From: Alphaproteobacteria bacterium
GTDB taxonomy: Bacteria; Pseudomonadota; Alphaproteobacteria; Puniceispirillales; Marisalimonadaceae
Reading direction: 5' to 3'
NCBI GenBank assembly: GCA_016777645.1
Contig: JADHRC010000043.1
Span: 1 to 11,016 of the forward strand
DNA: 11,016 bases
Below are positions 1 through 7,680 of this stretch, in pieces (positions within the stretch are counted from its first letter, which is position 1; every line of letters starts with the position of its first letter). The position numbers and the translations under genes were made by a program. Under the pieces are notes generated by a model. That model saw only the letters and a program-made list of their open reading frames with translations. It ran no database searches and was not told the DNA's origin.

Positions 1-3000
1 CTTCTAAATTCGAGAGGTGTTATCTTAATAAATAAAGGGAGATATGTATCCCAGTTATCTAAAACTAATTTTGCCTTCTGACTTTTGGTGTTTTTAAGAT
101 GTTTATTTATAATTAGCTTAAGTCGTGAAACATCAAAATCTAACAAGTCACTATTAATTTCTTTTTCAGTATGTTTAGTTTTAGCTTCTATTTTAGTAAG
201 TTTTTCTAAATCTACCATTGCTTTATTACAGTGCGATTCAAAAACATTTTCTTCATCTAGTATATAAGCTATCCCACCTGACATGCCAGCTGCAAAATTT
301 CTACCAGTTTTTCCTAGAACAACAACCACCCCTCCTGTCATGTATTCACATCCATGATCACCGCAGCCTTCTACAACAGCAGTTGCGCCTGAATTTCTAA
401 CAGCAAAACGCTCTCCAACAACACCGCTTAAATAACATTCACCCGAAATTGCGCCATATAAGAGGGTATTACCTGCAATTATATTTTCTTCTGGCTTAAT
501 TAGACTTTGACTATGGGGATAGACAGATATTTTGCCCCCAGAAAGCCCTTTACCAACATAATCATTTGCGTCTCCTTCTAAATTGAAAGAAACACCTCTA
601 GATAACCAAGCACCAAAACTTTGTCCTGCATTACCTTCAAAATTAACATTTATAGTATTATTTGGTAATCCATTATGGCCATATTTTTTTGCTATTACTC
701 CAGATAGCATAGCCCCTACAGTTCTATTGGTATTAATAATCTTTGACTTAATAGTTACCTTTTTTTGTTCATATATTGCTAAGTGAGATTTTTTTATAAG
801 AACATTATCTAAAGCTTTTTCTAATCCATGATTTTGAGTTTTCGAATTAAAAAAGTCCTGATTTTGATCTGTTTCTAATTGAACAATAAGCTTATTCAAA
901 TCAAGTCCATGTGCTTTCCAATGACTTTTTGCACCTTGAAAATCAAGAAACTCTCTTCTTCCTATTAAATCATTGAAATTTCTAACACCTAACTCGGCCA
1001 TAATTTCCCTAACTTCATTCGCTATAAAAACAAAGAAGTTAACAACATGGTCAGGTTGACCTGTAAAATTTTTTCTCAATTCAGGATCTTGAGTTGCAAC
1101 ACCAACTGGGCATGTATTCAAATGACATTTCCTCATCATTATACATCCTTCTGAAATAAGAGCTGCAGTAGCAAAACCAAACTCATCTGCTCCAAGTATT
1201 GCGCCAATAACAACATCTCTACCTGTTCTTAGACCTCCATCTACTTGAACAGCAATTCTATCTCTAAGCCCGTTCATTACAAGAGTTTGATGGGTTTCAG
1301 CCAGTCCAGTTTCCCAAGGTCCACCAGCGTTTAGCAAAGATGTGATTGGACTTGCACCCGTACCACCATCATTACCCGAGATTGTAACATGATCGGCGTA
1401 AGCTTTACTTACACCAGCTGCTACAGTACCAACTCCGACCTCAGACACTAATTTGACAGAGACTCTTGCCTCTGGATTAACATTTTTTAAATCATGAATT
1501 AATTGTGCTAAATCTTCAATCGAATATATATCATGATGTGGTGGAGGTGAGATCAAACCTACTCCCGGTGTTGAATGCCTGATCTTAGCTATGAAATCAT
1601 CAACCTTACCACCTGGTAATTGACCTCCCTCTCCTGGTTTTGCACCTTGTGCCATTTTAATTTGTATATCAGTGGCGTTGGAGAGATATTCTGTTGTAAC
1701 CCCAAATCTACCAGAAGCAACTTGCTTAATTCTAGAGTTCATGGAGTCTCCATTTGGCATAGGAGAAAACCGAGATGGCTCTTCACCACCTTCGCCAGTG
1801 TTAGACCTTCCACCGAGCCTGTTCATAGCTATAGCCAGTGTAGTGTGAGCTTCGGTAGAAATAGAACCTAAAGACATCGCTCCAGTTGCAAATCTTTTAA
1901 CTATTTCAGATACTGGTTCAACTTCATCAATATCAATTGATGGACTTTTAGAAGAAAATTTAAAAAGACCTCTTAAATTTTTTAATTTGATTGAATGATC
2001 ATTTATTTTTTTAGAATATTTTTTAAAAGTACTGTAATTAGCGCTCCTTACTGCATGCTGAAGTGTACCAATTGTCTCTGGAGTCCATACATGTTCTTCA
2101 CCCCTTATTCTAAAGCTCAAGTCACCTCCAACGTCAAGATCGTTTTGAAGTAATGGGGAGTTCCCAAAGGCTAACTCATGTCTGTTTTCTGTTTCTTTTT
2201 GAATTTGGTCAATGCCTATACCTTCAACCTTAGAGGATGTCCCACAAAAATGTTTGTCAACAAGTTCAGAAGACAATCCAACTGCATCAAAAATTTGGGC
2301 TCCAGAATATGATTGATAAGTTGATATGCCCATTTTAGACATCACTTTGAGCATACCTTTTGTAACTGCTTTAATATATTTTTTGTAAGCTTCTACCTCA
2401 CTTAACTCATTGTCACTATTTTGGATAATATTTGATAAAGTATAAAAAGATAAGTAAGGATTAATAGCTTCTGCACCATAACCCGCAAGAAGACAAAGAT
2501 CATGAACTCTTCTTGCCTCACCTGTTTCAACCACTAACCCAACTTTAGTTCTAAGACCTTTTTTTATTAAAAAATGATGGAGAGAACTTGTAGCCAATAA
2601 TGCTGGAATAGCAATATTATATTTATCGAGTTTTCGATCAGATATTATTATGATGTTACATTTATTATTTTTTATAAGCTCTTCGGCTTCATTACAAATT
2701 TCTTCAAGAAATGATTCAATTTTAACTTTTGGATTTTCTACTTTATTATAACAGATATTTAAAGTATGCGATTTCAAGTTACCTGATGTAAACTTCTCGA
2801 TAGATCTAATTTTCTCAATATCAATATTGGTTAAAATAGGATGCTCTAATTCTAACAATTTTTGTTTGCTTCCAGATTTCGGATCAAGTAAATTTGGTCT
2901 AGGTCCTACAAAAGTCATTAAAGACATCACTAATTCTTCACGAATAGGATCGATAGGCGGATTAGTAACTTGAGCAAAAGTTTGAAAAAAATAGTCATAA

Positions 3001-4562
3001 AGTAATCTATTTTTATCTGAAAGAGCGGCTAGAGGAATATCTCTTCCCATAGAACCTATCGGATCTTGTCCGTCAATAATCATTGGTTCTAAGAAAAATT
3101 TTAAATCTTCTTTATTGTAACCATGAGCTTGTTGAAGATCTAACAGTAATTTACTCTCAGGAATCTGATTATTAGTTTCCAAAGAAAAAGATTTAATTGA
3201 AATCTTAGAATCTTCTATCCAATCCTGGTAGCAATTAGCATTAACTAAACTATTTTTTAATTCTTCATCAGAAATTATTCTATTTTCTTCCAAATCAACC
3301 AAAAGCATTTTACCAGGTTGAAGTCTCCATTTCTTTAATATTTTATTTTCAGGGATATTCTGCAGTACTCCTACTTCCGAGGACATAATGACTAAATCAT
3401 CATCGGTTACAATATATCTAGCAGGTCTAAGACCATTCCTGTCCAAAGTAGCTGCTATTTGTTTTCCATCTGTGAAAGCCATTGCTGCTGGTCCATCCCA
3501 AGGCTCCATAAGTGCTGAATAATATTCATAAAAAGATCTTCTTTTAGGATCCATTAATTCGTTATCTTTCCATGCCTCGGGTATCATTAACATCATTGCA
3601 TGAGGGAGCGAATAACCTGCCATTACAAGTAATTCGAGGGCATTATCGAAAGTAGCTGAATCTGATGGGGATTTCTCAATTATAGGCCATAATTTATCAA
3701 GATCATCTTTTAATAGATCTGATTTCATACTGTATCTTCTGGCATTCATCCAATTAGAATTACCTTTTACAGTATTAATTTCTCCATTGTGACATAAATA
3801 TCTGAAAGGCTGTGCTAGTCTCCATGAAGGAAAGGTATTTGTAGAAAACCGTTGATGAAATAATGCAATTGCAGTTTTAAATTTAGGGTTTTGGAAATCT
3901 AGATAAAATTTTGATAAGTTTGGTGCTAAAACCATTCCTTTGAAAATAATTGTTCTTGTGGATAGTGAAACAATATAAAAATCATCCCAATCGTCATCCT
4001 GAGTTAAAAGATGAAGGCTTTGCTTTCTTATGACATAAAGCTTCCTCAGAAACTCATTCTCAGAAGAAATATTATTTCCCATTTGAACAAAAAATTGTTT
4101 AATAGTAGGGGCATTATCTTTTACTGTTTCACCTAAAACACTAGGGTCAACAGGTACATCTCTCCACGTAATTAATTCTTGTTTTTCATTTTTAATTGCA
4201 GTTTCAATAGAATTTATAGCTAATTTAGCCCTTCTTTGATCGGATGGTAAAAAAACCATCCCTACAGCATATTGCCCAAGTTGAGGTAAAGTAAAATTAG
4301 AATTTGAGAGTTCATTTCTAAAAAATTCGTCTGGAATTTGTATAAGAATTCCTGCTCCATCTCCTGCAAGCGGATCTGAACCAACAGCACCTCTGTGATC
4401 TAAATTATGAACGATTTCAAGAGCCTGATGAACTATCTCGTGTTTTGGTTGATTTTGAATGTTTGCTATAAAACCAAAGCCGCAATTCTCATGCTCATTT
4501 TGTGGATCATAAAGTCCATACTCTTTTGGAAAACCACTTTTGCTAATTTGATAACCAGACAT
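1..4562 (-). CDS. gltB: Glutamate synthase (NADPH) large subunit GltB, 3' end cut by window edge
   Basis: The large (alpha) subunit of GOGAT releases ammonia from glutamine, channels it to 2-oxoglutarate and, with electrons from the GltD partner, makes two glutamates in the cytoplasm. One open frame of 1520 codons runs from ATG (4562-4560) to the window edge. Seen: a short propeptide then Cys27 in NCGFGF, the class II amidotransferase nucleophile; HRGAVGSDP with GDGAG at 56-71; MEPWDGPAA near 350; TGEGGEEPSRF (922-932) opening the FMN-binding synthase domain; PGEGGQLPGGKV near 975-985; three cluster cysteines Cys1140, Cys1146 and Cys1151 in CHLNTCPVG, expected to hold the [3Fe-4S] centre; then the glycine-rich GXGXG beta-helix from about 1300 to 1480. 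The last visible residues, NWDTYLPLFIKITPLEFR, match the usual GltB tail, so probably only a few tens of residues are missing. The start has AAGGG 7 nt upstream (4570-4574). gltD should lie beyond the left edge. The sampled segments are all in one frame, with no frameshift seen. Confidence 0.97.
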   Translation of the reverse strand, partial: MSGYQISKSGFPKEYGLYDPQNEHENCGFGFIANIQNQPKHEIVHQALEIVHNLDHRGAVGSDPLAGDGAGILIQIPDEFFRNELSNSNFTLPQLGQYAVGMVFLPSDQRRAKLAINSIETAIKNEKQELITWRDVPVDPSVLGETVKDNAPTIKQFFVQMGNNISSENEFLRKLYVIRKQSLHLLTQDDDWDDFYIVSLSTRTIIFKGMVLAPNLSKFYLDFQNPKFKTAIALFHQRFSTNTFPSWRLAQPFRYLCHNGEINTVKGNSNWMNARRYSMKSDLLKDDLDKLWPIIEKSPSDSATFDNALELLVMAGYSLPHAMMLMIPEAWKDNELMDPKRRSFYEYYSALMEPWDGPAAMAFTDGKQIAATLDRNGLRPARYIVTDDDLVIMSSEVGVLQNIPENKILKKWRLQPGKMLLVDLEENRIISDEELKNSLVNANCYQDWIEDSKISIKSFSLETNNQIPESKLLLDLQQAHGYNKEDLKFFLEPMIIDGQDPIGSMGRDIPLAALSDKNRLLYDYFFQTFAQVTNPPIDPIREELVMSLMTFVGPRPNLLDPKSGSKQKLLELEHPILTNIDIEKIRSIEKFTSGNLKSHTLNICYNKVENPKVKIESFLEEICNEAEELIKNNKCNIIIISDRKLDKYNIAIPALLATSSLHHFLIKKGLRTKVGLVVETGEARRVHDLCLLAGYGAEAINPYLSFYTLSNIIQNSDNELSEVEAYKKYIKAVTKGMLKVMSKMGISTYQSYSGAQIFDAVGLSSELVDKHFCGTSSKVEGIGIDQIQKETENRHELAFGNSPLLQNDLDVGGDLSFRIRGEEHVWTPETIGTLQHAVRSANYSTFKKYSKKINDHSIKLKNLRGLFKFSSKSPSIDIDEVEPVSEIVKRFATGAMSLGSISTEAHTTLAIAMNRLGGRSNTGEGGEEPSRFSPMPNGDSMNSRIKQVASGRFGVTTEYLSNATDIQIKMAQGAKPGEGGQLPGGKVDDFIAKIRHSTPGVGLISPPPHHDIYSIEDLAQLIHDLKNVNPEARVSVKLVSEVGVGTVAAGVSKAYADHVTISGNDGGTGASPITSLLNAGGPWETGLAETHQTLVMNGLRDRIAVQVDGGLRTGRDVVIGAILGADEFGFATAALISEGCIMMRKCHLNTCPVGVATQDPELRKNFTGQPDHVVNFFVFIANEVREIMAELGVRNFNDLIGRREFLDFQGAKSHWKAHGLDLNKLIVQLETDQNQDFFNSKTQNHGLEKALDNVLIKKSHLAIYEQKKVTIKSKIINTNRTVGAMLSGVIAKKYGHNGLPNNTINVNFEGNAGQSFGAWLSRGVSFNLEGDANDYVGKGLSGGKISVYPHSQSLIKPEENIIAGNTLLYGAISGECYLSGVVGERFAVRNSGATAVVEGCGDHGCEYMTGGVVVVLGKTGRNFAAGMSGGIAYILDEENVFESHCNKAMVDLEKLTKIEAKTKHTEKEINSDLLDFDVSRLKLIINKHLKNTKSQKAKLVLDNWDTYLPLFIKITPLEFR

Positions 4563-4675
4563 ATATTAACCCTTAAAAAACTATTAGCACTTTCGATTAT
4601 TTAGTATGACAACTTCGTCACAATCAAGAAAGGGATTGGACAGTAATAAATTTAGTTCCATTTGTAAAACACTTC

Positions 4676-4681
4676 ATTATA
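4676..4681 (-). promoter_or_regulatory. Candidate -10 box for gltB
   Basis: Read on the minus strand this is a perfect TATAAT. With a 17-nt spacer the -35 position falls on ATGCAA (4704-4699), a poor match to TTGACA that overlaps the palindrome at 4690-4704. A weak -35 beside a regulator-like site suits an activator-dependent promoter. It would give a leader of roughly 105 nt before the gltB ATG. A second weak candidate closer to the gene is TTGTGA-N16-AATAAT. Matches to -10 boxes are common in AT-rich DNA, so this is tentative. Confidence 0.4.
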
Positions 4682-4689
4682 TGTCAGAT

Positions 4690-4704
4690 ATGCAAAATTT
4701 GCAT
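4690..4704. promoter_or_regulatory. 15-nt perfect palindrome, possible LysR-type operator before gltB
   Basis: The sequence ATGCAAAATTTGCAT has two exact 7-bp arms around one central A. It contains T-N11-A (4691-4703), the general half-site layout of LysR-type regulator sites. It lies in the gap between lysR and gltB and overlaps the -35 position of the candidate gltB promoter. That a LysR protein, perhaps the one encoded next door, binds here is inference. It could also serve another dimeric regulator. Confidence 0.45.
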
Positions 4705-4723
4705 TCCAAAAATGATTAACTGA

Positions 4724-5617
4724 TTAACTAATTGCTTCAGCTTCCTTTATCATAAAGTCCTTGAAAGCCTTTATTCTTGGATCATTTCTTAATTCATAAT
4801 TAAAACATAAAGATATTGACATTTTAGGCCCCTCTAATTGAGACAAAATTTCAGTTAGCTCAATCATCTCAAATTCCATCCAATCAGGCAATGAAGCTAT
4901 TCCCATACCTACTTCCGTTGCTTTTGCTATTCCATAAATACTTGAAACCTCTAATATAGGTTTACGTGGTCTTTTATTTTCTTTACCTATTGTTAACAAC
5001 CAATTTAATCTATGCCTATCAATTGGAGGTTGTGCGTCTTCTCCATAAGAAATTATTTTATGATTATCTAAATCAGCAGTTGTTTTAGGTAACCCATTTA
5101 ATTTAATGTAATCTTTTGAAGCAAAAATTTTATATCTACAATCTGCTAATTTTATTTGGACATCATCTTGAGATACACTTGGTGTCATTCTAACTTCTAC
5201 GTCTGAATTAAAATTAGTAACTCTAGGTTCTGAGTCTCTTAAACTGAGAGCAACAGATATATCTGGATAAATTGTTTTAAATTTAGACATTCTAGGGGCA
5301 ACCCATAAAGCACCAAAGGCATTAGTAGCTGTTACATTCAGTCTACCAGAAGGTAAATCCATATCTTCAAGAATTTGATTATGAGTTTTACTTATATCAG
5401 ATGCAAGAACTTGAACAGAGGATGATAATCTCATTCCAGCTTTTGTTAGAGAAATTCCATCGGAGTTTCTTAAAAATAATTTAACACCTAATTCATGCTC
5501 TAGAGCTTTCATCTGTCTACTTAACGCTGACTGACTCATCTGCAATATATAAGATGCTTCAGTAATATTACGAGTTTGGGCAACAATATTAAATAATCTT
5601 AATCTATCCCATTTCAT
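4724..5617 (-). CDS. LysR-family transcriptional regulator
   Basis: This 297-aa protein has the normal length and layout of a LysR-type DNA-binding regulator. An N-terminal winged helix-turn-helix occupies about residues 5-64 (recognition region around SQSALSRQMKALE, then ELGVKLF and LTKAG). A linker helix follows, and then a periplasmic-binding-protein-like effector domain from about 92 to 290 (GRLNVTAT, APRMSKF, VGMGIASLPDW). The WDRLRLF opening and the ASLPDW segment resemble a LysR group that I recall being common in alphaproteobacteria and often found near thioredoxin reductase genes; that comparison is from memory. The effector is unknown. The start ATG has AAGG about 9 nt upstream. The gene lies 38 nt after the CysJ-like reductase on the same strand, so the two are probably co-transcribed. 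gltB follows after 161 nt containing a T-N11-A palindrome, so gltB, the reductase and its own operon are candidate targets. Confidence 0.9.
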   Translation of the reverse strand: MKWDRLRLFNIVAQTRNITEASYILQMSQSALSRQMKALEHELGVKLFLRNSDGISLTKAGMRLSSSVQVLASDISKTHNQILEDMDLPSGRLNVTATNAFGALWVAPRMSKFKTIYPDISVALSLRDSEPRVTNFNSDVEVRMTPSVSQDDVQIKLADCRYKIFASKDYIKLNGLPKTTADLDNHKIISYGEDAQPPIDRHRLNWLLTIGKENKRPRKPILEVSSIYGIAKATEVGMGIASLPDWMEFEMIELTEILSQLEGPKMSISLCFNYELRNDPRIKAFKDFMIKEAEAIS

Positions 5618-5655
5618 AAAAAAACTACCTTAAAATTACAAAAAGAAAATATTTG

Positions 5656-6774
5656 TCAATAAACATCCTGCAAGTATCTTTTTTCTTTTTTTAGGTTTTT
5701 TATATATAAACCACTCTCTTCACTATCACAATTATGGCATTCTTGGATTATTTTGTGTAACATTGATTCTACATCCTTCGCCATATTTAAAGCATCACCA
5801 CATACATATAGATATGCTCCTTCATCTATCCACTTGAAAAACTCGAGCTTTGATTCGTACATTTTATCCTGTACATATATCTTTTTTACCTGATCCTGCG
5901 AAAAGGCAAGGTCGAGTTTATCAAGAACTTTATTTTTTTGTAAATCAACCAATTCATTTTCATATATGAAATCATCTTTCTTTGTTTGTGCTCCGAAAAA
6001 CAACCAATTTTTACCTGAGCTTTTCAGCAGTTTTCTTTCATGCAAAAAGGAAATAAAAGGAGCAATCCCTGTACCAGGACCTATCATTATTATTGATTTA
6101 CTTGTATCCTTAGGAAGTTTGAAAGTTCTATTAGGTATCAAAAAAACTTTAATTTTAGATCCTTTAGTTAATTCATCAGCTAAGAAAGTTGTACAAACAC
6201 CACCATACTTTTTTGATGTTTTTTTCCATCTTTGAGTTGATACTGTTAAATGGATTTTATTTGGATACTCTAATATGCTTGATGAGATTGAATATGCTCT
6301 ATGCTGGAGTGGTTTCAAAAGCGTCAGAAAAATTTTTAAATCAATTTTCAAATTATTATCTAAATTTAAAAAATCTAAAACATCCATTCCATATTTAAAT
6401 TTAAATAATAATGTTCTGTCCTCATTTTTTAGACATTCTTCTAGCTCTTTATGATTAATATTTTGGCTAATATAAGAAATGAGTCTATTTGTAGGGGTTA
6501 AGATTTCAAATTGAGACTTAAGCAAATCGTAAACTGTATTTTGATAACCTTCTATAGTTGTAGAAGGATTGATACCTAACCTATCAATTATATCTATAAC
6601 TAAATTATGATTATTAAGGGGAATGACTCCAAGACTATCACCAGGCTCATACCTAATACCACTTCTCCCTAGAGAAATCTCATAGTGCATAATTTCTTTA
6701 TTAGAATTTTTTCCAGACAAACGTTTCGCTGATAACAACTCTGCTAAATATGGATTTTGTTTATTCCAAACCAT
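5656..6774 (-). CDS. Stand-alone CysJ-like NADPH/FAD reductase lacking the flavodoxin domain
   Basis: The 372 residues align by eye with the C-terminal two thirds of the sulfite reductase flavoprotein CysJ, from the linker after its FMN domain to the end. Seen: YEPGDSLGV (42-50) of the FAD_binding_1 domain; a helical connecting region (about 85-155); RAYSISSS (159-166), the FAD-contacting R-x-Y-S motif; GGVCTTFLAD (191-200); GPGTGIAPF (232-240), the NADPH-binding loop; GKNWLFFGAQ; YVCGDALNMAKDVE (323-336); and a C-terminal YLQDVY whose last aromatic residue stacks on the flavin in this family. The flavodoxin-like FMN domain is absent, and an in-frame TAA 33 nt upstream of the ATG (6805-6807) rules out a longer frame. 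It should therefore move electrons from NADPH through FAD to a separate carrier such as a flavodoxin or ferredoxin, or directly to an enzyme. Sulfite reductase as partner is only one option, since no cysI or cysH lies here. I see no clear Shine-Dalgarno. It heads a likely operon with lysR. Confidence 0.88.
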   Translation of the reverse strand: MVWNKQNPYLAELLSAKRLSGKNSNKEIMHYEISLGRSGIRYEPGDSLGVIPLNNHNLVIDIIDRLGINPSTTIEGYQNTVYDLLKSQFEILTPTNRLISYISQNINHKELEECLKNEDRTLLFKFKYGMDVLDFLNLDNNLKIDLKIFLTLLKPLQHRAYSISSSILEYPNKIHLTVSTQRWKKTSKKYGGVCTTFLADELTKGSKIKVFLIPNRTFKLPKDTSKSIIMIGPGTGIAPFISFLHERKLLKSSGKNWLFFGAQTKKDDFIYENELVDLQKNKVLDKLDLAFSQDQVKKIYVQDKMYESKLEFFKWIDEGAYLYVCGDALNMAKDVESMLHKIIQECHNCDSEESGLYIKNLKKEKRYLQDVY

Positions 6775-6886
6775 TTTAATAAAACCGAATGATAATTCTA
6801 TATTTTAGAAATTTTGCTTATTTATAATATTAGCTTTAAATTATTTATAAGTTAAATAATATGTGAATTCAATTTTTGAGCGCTAA
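6775..6886. promoter_or_regulatory. Divergent intergenic region between cysJ-like gene and uppP
   Basis: These 112 very AT-rich bases must carry promoters in both directions. Toward uppP, TATAAT lies at 6823-6828 without a good -35, and TTGCTT (6814-6819) with a 17-nt spacer to TAAATT (6837-6842) is an alternative. Toward the reductase, the minus strand has TATCAT- and TAGAAT-like boxes. An inverted repeat TTCTA-N5-TAGAA (6796-6810) sits close to the reductase start and contains T-N11-A, but 5-bp arms in such AT-rich DNA may be chance. Confidence 0.4.
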
Positions 6887-7678
6887 ATGTCATTAGAAAT
6901 AATTATATTATTATCAGTTGTACAAGGTTTTACAGAATTTCTGCCAATTTCTTCTAGTGCACATCTAGTGTTACTATCTGAAATATTTGGTGATTTTATT
7001 TCTAGCAGAAACTTTGATGTTTCTCTTCATTTTGGATCTTTGTTAGCTGTCATCATATATTTAAGAAAAGATATTTTGAAAATTTGTAATGATTTAATTT
7101 TTTTTAAAAAAGAAAAAAGTGGTTTTAAAATTTTTAAAAATTTGATTATTAGTACTTTGCCAATAGTTTGTATTGGTCTTTTAGTTCATTTATTTGATTT
7201 TGACATAATACGTGGTTTAGAAGTCATAGGTTGGTCAACTTTAATTTTTGGAATTATCTTGGGTATAGCAGATAAAAATCTAAAAATCATGAAGATCATG
7301 AATAACCTTAACTTGAAAGATGCGTTCATTCTTGGTCTCGCTCAGACACTTGCTTTAATTCCAGGAACAAGTAGGTCTGGAATTGTTATAACCGCAGGTT
7401 TATTTATGGGTTATAGTCGATATGAATCTTCAAAATATTCTTTACTTTTATCTATTCCTGTTATTTTAGCGGCAACGACTTTAGAATGTTTATCTTTTTA
7501 TAAAGAAACAGGGTTTTTCTTTAATTATGAAATGTTTCTAGGAATTGTAATTAGCTTTATTACTGCATTTCTAACAATAAAATTATTTATGAAATGGATA
7601 AATAATGCATCTTTAAAAATATTTGTAATATACAGAATAATTCTAGGAATTATTATCTTGGTATTTGTCTACAATTAA
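6887..7678 (+). CDS. uppP: Undecaprenyl-diphosphate phosphatase UppP (BacA)
   Basis: This integral inner-membrane enzyme of 263 aa removes a phosphate from undecaprenyl diphosphate, recycling the lipid carrier for peptidoglycan and other envelope polymers; overproduction is known to give bacitracin resistance. Both family signatures are present. The (E/Q)xxxE motif with its serine/histidine tail is QGFTEFLPISSSAHL (Q13, E17, S22-S24, H26), and the second is PGTSRSG (159-165) with the essential Arg163. FDVSLHFGSLLAV (43-55) is also typical. Hydrophobic segments recur through the chain, as expected for a multi-pass protein, and the length is normal. The first acidic position is Gln rather than Glu, an accepted family variant. 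The start ATG has only a weak GAG (6878-6880) before it. The gene is divergent from the CysJ-like reductase and converges on the NDUFA9-like gene with 2 nt between their stop codons. Confidence 0.96.
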   Translation: MSLEIIILLSVVQGFTEFLPISSSAHLVLLSEIFGDFISSRNFDVSLHFGSLLAVIIYLRKDILKICNDLIFFKKEKSGFKIFKNLIISTLPIVCIGLLVHLFDFDIIRGLEVIGWSTLIFGIILGIADKNLKIMKIMNNLNLKDAFILGLAQTLALIPGTSRSGIVITAGLFMGYSRYESSKYSLLLSIPVILAATTLECLSFYKETGFFFNYEMFLGIVISFITAFLTIKLFMKWINNASLKIFVIYRIILGIIILVFVYN

Positions 7679-7680
7679 AA

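Noticed and set aside
85..1871. Several plus-strand open frames of 60-83 codons (85-400, 583-786, 1620-1871)
   Set aside because: They lie antisense to conserved gltB sequence, show no recognisable motif and have no ribosome-binding site; they are by-products of gltB codon use.
4407..4604. Plus-strand open frame of 65 codons across the gltB start
   Set aside because: It is antisense to the GltB amidotransferase domain, has no family features, and its apparent hydrophobicity comes from reverse-complemented gltB codons.
5966..6398. Two plus-strand open frames inside the CysJ-like gene
   Set aside because: They are fully antisense to conserved FAD/NADPH domain sequence and have no start signals.
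6775..6886. A possible remnant of the missing flavodoxin domain upstream of the CysJ-like gene
   Set aside because: An in-frame TAA lies at 6805-6807, and the rest of the 112 nt is AT-rich promoter-like sequence leading into uppP, with no flavodoxin motif.
6923..6937. Gln13 in place of the first Glu of the UppP active-site motif
   Set aside because: The family motif is accepted as (E/Q)xxxE; Glu17 and Arg163 are present, so there is no reason to suspect loss of activity.
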